Shown here: positions 23,896 through 32,656 of the stretch, piece after piece | Layout: the number at the start of each line of letters is the position of its first letter | Numbering within the stretch: the stretch's first letter is position 1 | NCBI RefSeq assembly: GCF_031851795.1 | Contig: NZ_CP134696.1 | Coordinates: 5,332,001-5,396,000, forward strand | Length of the DNA: 64,000 nt | Direction of reading: 5' to 3' | DNA from: Pontibacter sp. G13 | Lineage (GTDB): Bacteria > Bacteroidota > Bacteroidia > J057 | The notes under the pieces: generated by a model | Seen by the model: the letters and a program-made list of their open reading frames with translations, nothing else | Database searches by the model: none | Told to the model about the DNA's origin: nothing | Made by a program: the position numbers and the translations under genes

Positions 23896-26055
23896 CTAGG
23901 CGAGCATGCCGTAGCCCATGTAGGCCAGCCAAGCAGCGACATAGGCGAGCACCGTGAGATAGAGGAGCATGACCCACATCCATTTCCATCCGGCTTCCTT
24001 TTTGGTAACTGCCAGCGTACTCATGCACTGCATCGCAAATGCATAGAAAATCAACAGCGACAACACCACTCCAGGCGTGTAGACCTTGGAGCCGTCCTCC
24101 CATGTTTCGGCTTGTAGTCGATGGATGAGCTTGGAGCGAGCGGTCATTTGCTCGTCATCCGTCTCGAAGCCATCCGGATCATCTTGCTGATAGATGATGC
24201 TCATCGTGGAGACAAACACTTCACGCGCCGCAAACGAGGCAATCAGCGAAATTCCGATTTTCCAGTCGTAGCCAAGTGGTTTGATCACAGGCTCGATGGC
24301 ATGGCCGAGATGGGCAGCGTAGGAGTGGTTGAGCAGCTCGCTTTGCTGTTGGATATCCAATTCGGCAACCTGCAATTCCGTCAAGCCTGGGGTCTCCATT
24401 TTGGCAGCATATTCAGCCTCGATGGTATCCATACCCGGTCCATAGCTCAACAGAAACCACAACACGATGGAAATGGACAGGATGATCTTGCCTGCCCCCG
24501 TCACAAAAGCCATAGATTTCTGGAAGACGGAAAGCCCGACGTTTTTCCACCGAGGCATGCGATAGGCGGGCAATTCCATCACGAACATGCCACTGGATTC
24601 GTACTTGAATGCTTTCTTGAATACAAATGCAACCGCAAGCGACATCACGAATCCGAGGAGATAGAGTCCCGCCATCCAGATGCCACGTTGGTCGATGCCC
24701 ATCCATGTCTTGCTTGTCACAAACATGGCGATGAGCAGCGTGTACACCGGAATCCGGGCACTACAACTCATCAGCGGAGTCACCATCATGGTGATGAGTC
24801 GCTCCACCTTGCTGGGAATGTTTCTCGTCATCATGATCGAGGGCACTGCACAGGCCATTCCCCCCATCAGTGGTATGACGGACATCCCCGAGAATCCAAA
24901 GGGACGCATGATCCGGTCCATCAGGAATACTACGCGGGACATATAGCCCGATTCCTCCATGATGGAGATGAAGAAAAACAAGATGGCAATCTGGGGAATG
25001 AAGATGATGATCCCTTCAAATCCCGTCAAAATCCCTTCTGTCACCAAGGCCCCAATCCAATTGTCGGGGAGGATGGCACTCGCCGTATCTTTGATAAAGC
25101 CCATTCCGCCTTCAATCCAGCCCATCGGCACATCCGCCCATGAAAAGATGGATTGGAAGATGAGCAGCAAGATGCCCATGAAAATCACATAGCCCCAGAT
25201 CGGATGCGTCAACACTTGGTCGAACCGATCTGTAGCCCGTTCGCGCCAATTGGCAGGATCTTGCTGAACGCTGGAAACGAATCCATCCGCTCGGTCAAGT
25301 CTGACCAGTAGTTCGTTGGAGATCAGTCTGCTTGCTTGCTCTTCGGAGAGTTCCTCTGAGTCTATCGGGGTCGGAATTTCTGCAATGCCCAGCGCGGCAG
25401 CCAGTTTGGGATTCAGCATGATCTGCCATGCGAGATAGTCATTGTCCGATTGGAGGGTGGACTGTATCTGCTGCATGACGGGCCGAAATCCAGCAGGAAT
25501 GGTCAGCATGGGCTTTTTGGGAGCCGCCCAGGTTTCTGCTAGCTGGGTTTTGAGCGCATCGATTCCTGTATTTTTTCTCACGGAGATCCCCACGACTGGG
25601 ATGCCCATGAGCTTGCTGAGTTTGGGGAGATCGAGCCTGATCCCATCCTTCTCCACGAGATCCATCATATTGACGGCTAGCAAGGTGGGGTATCCCAGAT
25701 CCATGACCTGTGTAGCCAGCATGAGACCTCGACGGAGCTGAGTGCCATCGACCACGACCACCACCTGATCGGGTTTGTCGGGATGATTGGGAGCTTGAAG
25801 GACTTGGCACGTGACGGCCTCGTCTTCAGCGTTGGGATATAGGCTTTGGGTTCCGGGCAGGTCCACCAATCGAATGGCTTGCCCACCGGGGAGGGAGATA
25901 TGGGCGCTTTTCCGCTCGACCGTCACTCCGGGAAAGTTGCCTACCCGTTGGTTGAGTCCAGAAAGTGCATTGAATAATGAGGTCTTGCCACAGTTGGGAT
26001 TTCCTACCAGCGCCACCACCCGCTTCCCAGCCCTACTTACTGGAGGCTGATCCAT
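23896..26055 (-). CDS. feoB: ferrous iron transporter FeoB
   Basis: 719 residues. The N-terminal G-protein domain carries G1 GNPNCGKT at residues 18-25, G3 DLPGTQ and G4 NMMD, followed by the helical GDI-like region and a membrane part with two gate-type repeats (about residues 270-719, including GGMACAVPSIM and SCSARIPVYTLL). It imports Fe(II) across the inner membrane with GTP hydrolysis. Its start lies inside the end of feoA (19-bp overlap), so the two are co-translated. A terminator follows. No FeoC gene is present. Confidence 0.97.
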   Translation of the reverse strand: MDQPPVSRAGKRVVALVGNPNCGKTSLFNALSGLNQRVGNFPGVTVERKSAHISLPGGQAIRLVDLPGTQSLYPNAEDEAVTCQVLQAPNHPDKPDQVVVVVDGTQLRRGLMLATQVMDLGYPTLLAVNMMDLVEKDGIRLDLPKLSKLMGIPVVGISVRKNTGIDALKTQLAETWAAPKKPMLTIPAGFRPVMQQIQSTLQSDNDYLAWQIMLNPKLAAALGIAEIPTPIDSEELSEEQASRLISNELLVRLDRADGFVSSVQQDPANWRERATDRFDQVLTHPIWGYVIFMGILLLIFQSIFSWADVPMGWIEGGMGFIKDTASAILPDNWIGALVTEGILTGFEGIIIFIPQIAILFFFISIMEESGYMSRVVFLMDRIMRPFGFSGMSVIPLMGGMACAVPSIMMTRNIPSKVERLITMMVTPLMSCSARIPVYTLLIAMFVTSKTWMGIDQRGIWMAGLYLLGFVMSLAVAFVFKKAFKYESSGMFVMELPAYRMPRWKNVGLSVFQKSMAFVTGAGKIILSISIVLWFLLSYGPGMDTIEAEYAAKMETPGLTELQVAELDIQQQSELLNHSYAAHLGHAIEPVIKPLGYDWKIGISLIASFAAREVFVSTMSIIYQQDDPDGFETDDEQMTARSKLIHRLQAETWEDGSKVYTPGVVLSLLIFYAFAMQCMSTLAVTKKEAGWKWMWVMLLYLTVLAYVAAWLAYMGYGMLA

Positions 26056-26294
26056 ATATGCTGTGCGTCTTTTTTGCGAAGGGAAACTTTGGTGCGGTTC
26101 ACTCGGATAGCGATGGGATCGCCGAGCGGGGCAATGGCCGAGAGGGTCAATTGATCTCCCTGAGTCAGTCCCATACGCAGGAATGCAGCCTCCAATTCAG
26201 CGTGCAAAATGCGGGCGATTTGGCCTTTCTGACCGATTGCCAATTGGGAAAGAGGGATTTCAGTTGCCGAAGCCTGATTATTCTGATGAGACAT
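26037..26294 (-). CDS. feoA: ferrous iron transport protein FeoA
   Basis: 85 residues, an SH3-like fold protein with LSQLAIGQKGQIARIL at residues about 15-30 and RMGLTQGDQLTLSAIAPLGDP after it, as in FeoA. It is a small cytoplasmic partner that modulates FeoB. First gene of the feoAB operon; overlaps feoB by 19 bp. Expression probably comes from the promoter at 26382-26412. Confidence 0.95.
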   Translation of the reverse strand: MSHQNNQASATEIPLSQLAIGQKGQIARILHAELEAAFLRMGLTQGDQLTLSAIAPLGDPIAIRVNRTKVSLRKKDAQHIWISLQ

Positions 26295-26381
26295 ATCGCG
26301 TTATTTCGGGACGATCCAGAGAAGCTTCCTGACCTCACATGATCCAACACTTCGCTTTGCTCCTTATTTAGAATCGTTCAA

Positions 26382-26450
26382 CAAAAATACGCCGACACCC
26401 TTCGGGCAACAATACCCAAGCTTGGGTAAGCTCTACCTAAGATTAGGTAG
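26382..26450 (-). promoter_or_regulatory. feoAB promoter with two tandem palindromic activator-type sites
   Basis: On the minus strand a perfect -7 box TATTTTTG (26389-26382) is preceded after 20 bp by TTG (26412-26410). Directly upstream are TACCCAAGCTTGGGTA (26413-26428, perfect) and CTACCTAAGATTAGGTAG (26433-26450, perfect arms around GA). Both have a 7-2-7 layout and their centres are 21 bp apart, two helical turns, placing them at about -44 and -65 from the expected start. This is the position of an activator. The 7-2-7 form with TACC and GGTA ends resembles NarL-family sites, and a NarL-type regulator is encoded next door. Confidence 0.75.
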
Positions 26451-26500
26451 GTGCGTAAGGTTCTTCCGACCATTGTCGCGATCAGAATTCAGGAAGCTCA

Positions 26501-26544
26501 ATGCCCCCAAATCATCCGGAACATTCCGGGTGATTTGGGGGCAT
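26501..26544 (-). terminator. hairpin ending the regulator operon
   Basis: ATGCCCCCAAATCA and TGATTTGGGGGCAT form a 14-bp outer stem, with CCGGAA/TTCCGG inside it. It lies 22 bp after the response-regulator stop. There is no clear T-run, so termination strength is uncertain. Confidence 0.6.
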
Positions 26545-26565
26545 CCATCTCGTGTCTCCACTGCA

Positions 26566-27237
26566 TTAGGCAAATTCCACCTGCACCAAACTGCGTTTCA
26601 CAGCGAAGGCCACCATGCCGGCGGTATTCCTACAGCCGAGCTTGGAGAGGAGGTTGTTGCGGTGTCCTTTGACGGTTTGGGGGCTGATGTGGAGTTTGTC
26701 TGCGATTTCGTCCGTGGTGTTTTGATTGACGATAAGTTGCAGCACTTCTTTTTCACGCTTGGAGATGGGCGTGATCTTGTCCTCCTGCTGGGGCTTTTTC
26801 CACGTTCCCTCCATCATTCTCCGCCGGACGATTTCCATGACATGATCGCTGTAGTAAAATCCTTTTTGCTTGACCATTTGGATGGTTTTGACCACATCCT
26901 CGATGGGAGAATTCTTGGGCAAATAAGCTGCAGCTCCCAGCTGAATCAGATTGACGACAAACGCCTCGCTGAAAAATGAAGAAAGGATGATAATCCCGAC
27001 TTGCGGGAATTGCTCTTGGAGCATTTTCGCGGTGTCCGACCCATTGAGGACGGGCATATTCATGTCGAGCAGTACGATATCGGGTGTTTCTGGAGCTTCA
27101 GAGAGCTTTTGCAGCAGATCGGCGCCATGTTGGGCATCCAAGATGATCTGCATTTCGGGGTAATCCTCCAACAAGGACGACATGCCTTGACGGAACAAGA
27201 CTTCATCATCTGTGATGGCGAGTTTGATAGCAGACAT
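26566..27237 (-). CDS. NarL/FixJ-type response regulator
   Basis: 223 residues from the ATG at 27237; an in-frame TTG at 27246 would overlap the kinase. A receiver domain comes first, with phospho-acceptor D58 in VLLDMNMP, acidic pair DD near residue 10, and Lys in LPKNSP. The C-terminal LuxR-type helix-turn-helix reads ITPISKREKEVLQLI and ISPQTVKGHRNNLLSKLG. It starts 5 bp after the histidine-kinase stop, so the two form a cognate pair. Target genes are unknown; the palindromes upstream of feoA, about 115 bp from its 3' end, have the shape expected for this family. Confidence 0.95.
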   Translation of the reverse strand: MSAIKLAITDDEVLFRQGMSSLLEDYPEMQIILDAQHGADLLQKLSEAPETPDIVLLDMNMPVLNGSDTAKMLQEQFPQVGIIILSSFFSEAFVVNLIQLGAAAYLPKNSPIEDVVKTIQMVKQKGFYYSDHVMEIVRRRMMEGTWKKPQQEDKITPISKREKEVLQLIVNQNTTDEIADKLHISPQTVKGHRNNLLSKLGCRNTAGMVAFAVKRSLVQVEFA

Positions 27238-27242
27238 GACAT

Positions 27243-28085
27243 TCAATTCGTTAAGGGTGATAGGGTTGGTGTTTCCGAGGGTTGACTCAGGGAGATGGGC
27301 AATGGGGTATCGATATTGGCCCGGACGCCTTCTCCTTTGGCACTGTGGAACTCAAGCTGAGCCCCCAACATTTGCGCTCGGGCATCGAGGTTTTTCAACC
27401 CCAAGCCCCTTTGGTCTTCACGGGCATCGAATCCCACTCCATGATCGCGATACATCAACTTGAGGCGATCAGGGGCTATTTCCACCATCAGTTCCAGGAT
27501 CTCGGCTCCACTGTATTTGATGGAGTTTTGGATGAGTTCCTGAAATATCCGCACGATATGGAGACGGTGCTGATGATCGGGTAGATGGGTTTCCGAACCT
27601 TCAAAATGGTACCTGATATCCAATTCTGTTTCTCTGCGGAGTTTGCTGACAATTTCCCGCAAGGTTTCATCCAGACCGAAATACTCCAAGGTAGGAGGTA
27701 CCAATTTGTGGGAAAGCGCTCGGGCACGATCGCTGATATTTCGGATGGCAGTCATCCCTTCTTGGAAGAATGCTTGCAAGTCCTCGGGATTCTCGACCCG
27801 TTTCAACCTCGACATGAACATGGATAGCGAGGTGAGCTGGAACCCCAAATCATCGTGAATTTCCTGCGCGATCTGCTTGCGCTCTCGCTCTTGGACGGCA
27901 GTGGCGGTAATCAGCAATTTCCGCTGATGATTCAGATGCTCCTGAAGGCGAGCTTCCTGCTCTTCCATGAGTCGCTTTTGAGCGATCCGGAATATCAGGA
28001 TGACTCCCAAAGCCATGAAAAACATACAGGCGATCACCACAAGGAAGATGACCGATAGATCTTTGACGGAAAAAGTGCCTTCCAT
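27243..28085 (-). CDS. HisKA_3-type sensor histidine kinase
   Basis: 280 residues from the ATG at 28085, the choice that removes an unlikely N-terminal extension. One membrane helix at about residues 9-33 is followed by a coiled coil, then the dimerisation helix with H77 in IAQEIHDDLGFQL, as in NarX/DesK-type kinases. The C-terminal ATPase domain has DHGVGFDAREDQRGLGLKNL. There is almost no periplasmic sensor of its own. The upstream gene, whose end it overlaps by about 50 bp, encodes a multi-helix membrane protein that could supply the sensing part. Confidence 0.93.
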   Translation of the reverse strand: MEGTFSVKDLSVIFLVVIACMFFMALGVILIFRIAQKRLMEEQEARLQEHLNHQRKLLITATAVQERERKQIAQEIHDDLGFQLTSLSMFMSRLKRVENPEDLQAFFQEGMTAIRNISDRARALSHKLVPPTLEYFGLDETLREIVSKLRRETELDIRYHFEGSETHLPDHQHRLHIVRIFQELIQNSIKYSGAEILELMVEIAPDRLKLMYRDHGVGFDAREDQRGLGLKNLDARAQMLGAQLEFHSAKGEGVRANIDTPLPISLSQPSETPTLSPLTN

Positions 28086-28714
28086 AGACCAACCAAGACG
28101 AGTAGTTCCCAAATCATCATGCTGCTCAGATGAATCCAGAAGAAAATCGCTCCTTGATTCTGCATGACACCATCGCTCATGATAGAAAATATCTGCCAAA
28201 ATACAATATTAATGCTCGTATATATCAGATTCGCAGATATTATCCATACGTATGGCTGAACCCCCAATTCGGCGATTGGGCGGCGACTCAGCTCTTGTAC
28301 CAATACATAGAAGGTCAATCCCAATATGAAAGCATCCACAAGGCTGCTTCCGTGTCCGCTGGATTCCTCGCCCGAGCCCAAAACCAGCATATACAGGGAA
28401 AGACTCCCCAATCCGATCAGCACCATCCAGACCAACTGCTTCCTAAACCACGTTCCTTGCCAGAGCATTTCCTTGTAGATCAGAAAGAATAGCACCAACC
28501 TGAATCCATTGTGGAAATTCAACAAAGGCATGTTGTTCCATGAGTGGATAAACAGGTAGAAGGATACATTCTCCGTGATCCAATTCAGTCCCTGATAGAT
28601 GCAGAGCAGGAAGAATATTCGGGACAACCTTTCCCATTTGGAAATCCCCAGAATGAGAAAGATCGTCCGAATGAGGATGATGCCTATTGCTCCAAAAACG
28701 GCCCAATCCTTCAT
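28034..28714 (-). CDS. multi-pass membrane protein, putative sensor partner of the kinase
   Basis: 226 residues with six to seven predicted helices, a short N-terminus and a basic C-terminus (SKIYRSSSLW). No named family recognised; the size and layout recall 7TM-type sensory membrane modules. Its 3' end overlaps the kinase start by about 52 bp and its own start follows the lipoprotein gene by 8 bp, so the four genes form one unit. Inference: it perceives a signal at the membrane and passes it to the kinase. Confidence 0.7.
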   Translation of the reverse strand: MKDWAVFGAIGIILIRTIFLILGISKWERLSRIFFLLCIYQGLNWITENVSFYLFIHSWNNMPLLNFHNGFRLVLFFLIYKEMLWQGTWFRKQLVWMVLIGLGSLSLYMLVLGSGEESSGHGSSLVDAFILGLTFYVLVQELSRRPIAELGVQPYVWIISANLIYTSINIVFWQIFSIMSDGVMQNQGAIFFWIHLSSMMIWELLVLVGLWKALFPSKIYRSSSLW

Positions 28715-28722
28715 GATTTCGA

Positions 28723-29229
28723 TTATTGGACCAGCACTATATCATCCTTTTTCTTGCAGATATTGGAATCTGGAATCGGGCAAAATACAGGGCATGGGGT
28801 GGCAAAATCATAGTAATCGTACCGTCCGGCAATTCTGGCACCCAAATAGGTGTCAGGCGTATAGGTTCCTGTTTCATCGTCTTTGTCCAAGGCGATGAAC
28901 GTATGGATGGTGTCGTGATGCTCTGCTGTGGCAGCAAGAATGGCCACCAGATCGCTTCTCGGGATGGCGTAGCTCAAGGCCAATAGGTCCGCCAATTCCG
29001 CTCCCGTTGCATCGTGGAATGGATTGGTCGTATCGGTCTCTACGCCTTCTAGGCGCGCTTCAATCTCCTGATAGGCAAATTGCCAAGAAGCGATAGCGCA
29101 GACAGCAGTTTGCTGATCTACTGGCTCAGTGAATTCTACGGTTGAATCCACAGGCTCTCCCGTGCTCATTTCGCAGGCTGCGAGGACTCCCACCATCAGG
29201 AAGGCCAAAAGTGTGTAAAAGCGATTCAT
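28723..29229 (-). CDS. lipoprotein of unknown function heading a two-component operon
   Basis: 168 residues. The signal peptide ends in a lipobox (GVLAAC, Cys at about residue 19), followed by an acidic Ser/Thr/Glu linker. The mature part has four more cysteines, two in the C-terminal pattern CPVFC and one in NICKKK. No family recognised. It is the first gene of lipoprotein / membrane protein / kinase / regulator, so it may act as a periplasmic or surface ligand-binding input to the system. A TATCATATTTTAGTG stretch at 29283-29297 may hold the promoter. Confidence 0.75.
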   Translation of the reverse strand: MNRFYTLLAFLMVGVLAACEMSTGEPVDSTVEFTEPVDQQTAVCAIASWQFAYQEIEARLEGVETDTTNPFHDATGAELADLLALSYAIPRSDLVAILAATAEHHDTIHTFIALDKDDETGTYTPDTYLGARIAGRYDYYDFATPCPVFCPIPDSNICKKKDDIVLVQ

Positions 29230-29355
29230 TGCAAGTTGAGGGTTAAATGTGTGATGAACTAAAAATTCTGAAAAACTAAACTTATCATATTTTAGTGATA
29301 TAGTAAAATGCGAAGCGCCCTGGGGACACAGGCCATACGAGCCTTCCTGTATCGG

Positions 29356-30084
29356 CTAGAAAGGTGTATTCAGGAAATCTGGCAAAAAAACGCCCGGGCC
29401 CAACGTCCTGACGGGTTCGGTTCCTTCCGCATTATTCATGACCCCCAAGGCTGGGTCAAACCAAAGCTGACGTGGCCCATCCCATTCCCCAAAATCCCAA
29501 GTACATCCTGAAAATGGAATCCGGTCCATCCATTGACCGATGGCCCATGGAGTCGGCGTGATGGCGAAGAAAACCTTGTCAGTAGGCTCGATTTCCACAC
29601 AGGTTCCCGGCTCAGATTGAAAGGCGCAAAATGGATGGTCATTGCCCTGAATGTCGGCGGTCAATCCCACCACCATAGGTAGAGCATCTGGCAATCGAGT
29701 ATCCAGCAACTCCACGGTCCCCGCCTCACAAGTCCCAACACTGACAAACTTTCCGGAAGGAGTCAGTTCATACCGGATACCCAACTCTATAGGCTCGCTG
29801 ATCAGCTTGGGCTGAACGTTGCCGCCTGATTGCGGCATTTGCTCCGCCAGGTACAATCGGAAGGAGCTACCCGAGCCAGATAATTCGATCGGAGATTCGT
29901 TTTCAAGCGGAACGGCACACCAGACCGGAAGTCCCGAAGTGATTTGAGGCGTGCCGATAGCTCCCCGGAATCCGATCAGATACCTATTCTCCGTCAGGGA
30001 AATAGGAGGCACCGAGAGGTCCATTGAAGATCCCATTTGTAGGGAAAGGAGCGATTGAGATTGGGCTAGGGAAGAGGCAGGCAT
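29356..30084 (-). CDS. hypothetical protein
   Basis: 242 residues with no signal peptide and no membrane segment. It is rich in Pro, Gly and Ser, with a predicted beta-rich composition (IELGIRYELTPSGKFVSVG, IEPTDKVFFAITPTP) and six cysteines. I do not recognise the family. Placed alone between the regulator operon and a GNAT gene. Confidence 0.6.
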   Translation of the reverse strand: MPASSLAQSQSLLSLQMGSSMDLSVPPISLTENRYLIGFRGAIGTPQITSGLPVWCAVPLENESPIELSGSGSSFRLYLAEQMPQSGGNVQPKLISEPIELGIRYELTPSGKFVSVGTCEAGTVELLDTRLPDALPMVVGLTADIQGNDHPFCAFQSEPGTCVEIEPTDKVFFAITPTPWAIGQWMDRIPFSGCTWDFGEWDGPRQLWFDPALGVMNNAEGTEPVRTLGPGVFLPDFLNTPF

Positions 30085-30514
30085 GTTCGTTCAGATTGAC
30101 AGATTCCATTTCTTGAGAGATTCCCAACTTCGATGAATTGGGAAATCCGTATGATCCCAATATCCGTGATGGTTCTTCCACATTTGCCCCCCATTGGATG
30201 GGTTTTTCAGATCGGTACAAAAGGATAGGAATACCCAAGTTCAGCCTTTCTATTCTTCTTTGCCACCCAATACATCGTTCATCCATTGTTTAGGGAAATG
30301 GGTGTTAAGGTGTTGTTTTTGAGGGATTTGGGGTGGTGTGATTGAGCTTTTCAATGTTAGGCCTAATGAAACGAGCTCTTTATTCAGCGCATAAGTACTT
30401 GCAAATAGGGTACGTGGAAATACGCCTGCCAATGGTACTTTTGGTGGGGATTGAATAGGAAAGAGGTAGGCAGATGTAAGGGCTTGGATGGTCGTGCGGG
30501 TGAAATCCCAAAGA
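30085..30514 (-). other. 430-bp gap with an unstarted open frame
   Basis: On the minus strand a frame of about 90 codons is open from roughly 30522 to the stop at 30250. It contains TTIQALTSAYLFPI and ends NDVLGGKEE. It has no ATG and begins just past the GNAT stop. It could be the tail of a decayed gene or chance; nothing else is seen here. Confidence 0.25.
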
Positions 30515-30964
30515 CTAGCGAAGGGTCAGTTCCATCTGGTAGAGGTCGAATCCTGGCGCCCAGAAGTCTCTCTCCGTAAAAAAAAGTTTGAACCCTTGAC
30601 GCTCATAAAAGGGATAAACCAACTGCGAGGTGCGCACGATGATCTGATCGAATGCTTTTTGGCGACGGATGTGTTCGATCCGATGACGAGTCAATTGGGC
30701 GCCGATTCCCTTGCCCATGTGATCAGGGTGGACGACATCCCAGGAAATGCGTGCCGTGCGTTCGTCAGGAAAATAATTGATTCCGCCTCCAGCGAGAATT
30801 CTCCCCTGTTCCTCGAAGACGAAATAGTCCTCACGTTCATTCGCTAAATACGCTTGGTACTCGGCCAATTCTTCCGCAGCAAAAAAGGTAGGGATGTGCG
30901 CCTGCATCATGGAGAGCAGGTCTGGAAAGTCAGAAGTCTGATATGGCCGAATGGTGGAGGTCAT
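30515..30964 (-). CDS. GNAT family N-acetyltransferase
   Basis: 149 residues. The acetyl-CoA-binding region reads WDVVHPDHMGKGIGAQLTRHRIEHIR, and the fold continues with VYPFYERQGFKLFF and a closing strand ELTLR. The N-terminus IRPYQTSDFPDLLSMM is typical. Substrate unknown. It stands alone between two gaps. Confidence 0.88.
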   Translation of the reverse strand: MTSTIRPYQTSDFPDLLSMMQAHIPTFFAAEELAEYQAYLANEREDYFVFEEQGRILAGGGINYFPDERTARISWDVVHPDHMGKGIGAQLTRHRIEHIRRQKAFDQIIVRTSQLVYPFYERQGFKLFFTERDFWAPGFDLYQMELTLR

Positions 30965-31102
30965 GGTCCTAAGAGATTTTCCAAGCTGAATATAATTCGT
31001 TGAAGACGAAATGATTGCCGGAAAGGTTCTCTGATAGGGATCATTTCTGAGGGATTTTCAGGATTCATCCTCCTTTCGGAACAGGCAGATCTCTTCTGCT
31101 AA

Positions 31103-31522
31103 TCACCATTGCTGGGGGGCTTTGACGTGATCTTGGAGGTAGGCATCCAATGAAGCGGAGTTGCTGGAAGAAAGGTGAACAGGGCGCGTGAGCCTTCCGT
31201 GCTTGATGGCGAGATAGGGTTGACCCAATCGGTGTTTGATCTTAATGGAGGCCACATTTGCCCAAGGGATTTCGGAGTCGCTAGACTGGGAAAGGCTATA
31301 GACCAAAATGGCCAAATGCCCGGCCCCGATCGCAACGCCCGACCACAACAGGAATGGATCTAGGGTATTTCGATATCTCAGGACAGAAAGCACCGCAAAT
31401 AAGATCCAAAGGGCCGCATTCAGAAGCCTGATCCGCTGCTTGCGTTTGGCTCCATCTGCAATGCGGATGGTTTGGGGAGTAAAGGTCAAGGTGCCGTCAG
31501 GAATCTGGAAAGTTCTGTCCAT
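31103..31522 (-). CDS. hypothetical protein with central membrane hairpin
   Basis: 139 residues. Two hydrophobic segments in the middle (about residues 33-48 and 55-75) separate an N-terminal beta-rich part (TFQIPDGTLTFTPQTIRIADG) from a C-terminal soluble part (IPWANVASIKIKHRLGQPYL). This is the plan of small PH-like membrane proteins. Function unknown. Confidence 0.6.
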   Translation of the reverse strand: MDRTFQIPDGTLTFTPQTIRIADGAKRKQRIRLLNAALWILFAVLSVLRYRNTLDPFLLWSGVAIGAGHLAILVYSLSQSSDSEIPWANVASIKIKHRLGQPYLAIKHGRLTRPVHLSSSNSASLDAYLQDHVKAPQQW

Positions 31523-31634
31523 GTAGTATGAGTGGAATGGAAAGCCAAATGTAACAAAATGTGGGGCTTTGCCATCTCGCTTGTTGGGATTGGGTGGAAA
31601 TTGTTGTCTATTGGAAAATATGTGGTAGTCGATC

Positions 31635-32114
31635 CTATTGGGAGCGGTTCATTTTAGGGGATTCTTCTTCCAGAAATGCCAGACATTTCTGCACGGCTAG
31701 GTCCACAGATTTGATGCGTTGGAGCATATAGATGAGGGTACGCTTCCTCCCATCAGTCAATTGATCGAACGTGGATTCTGCCTCCTGATCTTGGGCTAGC
31801 AATACTTGAAGCACTTCTGGAATGTCCACGCCCAAGGGATTGGGATCTGTCTGTATTTGCACCAAAACCTCTTCTCCTCCTTCCAGATCCAATTGCTTGA
31901 GGTATCGTTTGGCGACGATAATGAAAAAATCCCCATTGCCTAGATGATTGAAGCCACAGGCGTAAGAGAGGGATTCATTTAATGTGCAAATCACGCGAGT
32001 CTTCTTGCCTCTTGGGAATTGATCCACGACTTCATGCGGAATGACCAAGTGATGGTAGCCTCCCTTCCGAGGAGCGAGCTTGGATAGTATGAGCCGAGCC
32101 TGAAAATGATCCAT
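31635..32114 (-). CDS. DUF1905 / YdeI-like protein
   Basis: 159 residues. Residues about 1-80 form a DUF1905-type beta-barrel (HHLVIPHEVVDQFPRGKKTRVICTL), and the C-terminal helical part (FDQLTDGRKRTLIYML, CLAFLEEE) matches the YdeI/OmpD-associated region often fused to it. The molecular role of these proteins is poorly known. It is followed 9 bp upstream on the same strand by a secreted hypothetical protein. Confidence 0.75.
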   Translation of the reverse strand: MDHFQARLILSKLAPRKGGYHHLVIPHEVVDQFPRGKKTRVICTLNESLSYACGFNHLGNGDFFIIVAKRYLKQLDLEGGEEVLVQIQTDPNPLGVDIPEVLQVLLAQDQEAESTFDQLTDGRKRTLIYMLQRIKSVDLAVQKCLAFLEEESPKMNRSQ

Positions 32115-32123
32115 AGGGTTCCC

Positions 32124-32648
32124 TTAAAATCCAGACTGCCATTCCGAACCCGGCAGATTCGCAGCTATGATGATTTTGTTTTCGAAGGTCCACCCAGCCA
32201 GCTGGAATTTCAATCCGGTATCTTCGGGCTTGAAGTGCCATTCTCCATCCTCCGTATTGGGCGCCCCCCAGTATTCACGGGCCAGTTCCAAGGGGTCGGT
32301 ACTATCCTCGATGACGAGGACATATTCATACACGGATTTTTCATCCCCTTCAATTTCGACATAGGCATAGGCGACCTTGATCGGGGGATCGAGCGGTCCT
32401 AGTTTGACAATTTCGCGGAAGTCAGAGGTCATTTCCACCTCGCGTGCCTTGGGGAAGGTTTCGAAAAGCTGCGCCTTGTCCACCCCGATATAGCCATCGC
32501 GAATGGTCAGGGCTTTGGGTAGGTATTTGCGCTGCTTCCGCTTCTTGAGCTTGTCCGGTTGGGCGGAACTCATGCCCAACACCCCCAGGCAGAGCATGCA
32601 AAAAACCGCCCGGAATATCCCCGAACGGCGAGATGGAGATTTTTTCAT
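32124..32648 (-). CDS. secreted hypothetical protein
   Basis: 174 residues with a basic n-region (KKSPSRRS), a hydrophobic core and cleavage near SSAQP, so it is exported. The mature protein starts with a highly basic stretch (KLKKRKQRKYLPK) and then a mixed alpha/beta domain. No family recognised. It lies between the DUF1905 gene and the esterase gene with gaps of 9 and 8 bp, suggesting one transcript. Confidence 0.65.
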   Translation of the reverse strand: MKKSPSRRSGIFRAVFCMLCLGVLGMSSAQPDKLKKRKQRKYLPKALTIRDGYIGVDKAQLFETFPKAREVEMTSDFREIVKLGPLDPPIKVAYAYVEIEGDEKSVYEYVLVIEDSTDPLELAREYWGAPNTEDGEWHFKPEDTGLKFQLAGWTFENKIIIAANLPGSEWQSGF

Positions 32649-32656
32649 ACGGGAAT

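Noticed and set aside
26433-26450. DtxR/IdeR box for feoAB
   Set aside because: The DtxR consensus has TTAGG first and CCTAA last; here the order is reversed (CCTAA then TTAGG), so a 7-2-7 NarL-like reading fits better.
30541-30560. tRNA-like GGTCGAATCC string
   Set aside because: It lies inside the GNAT coding sequence and no acceptor or anticodon stem can be formed around it.
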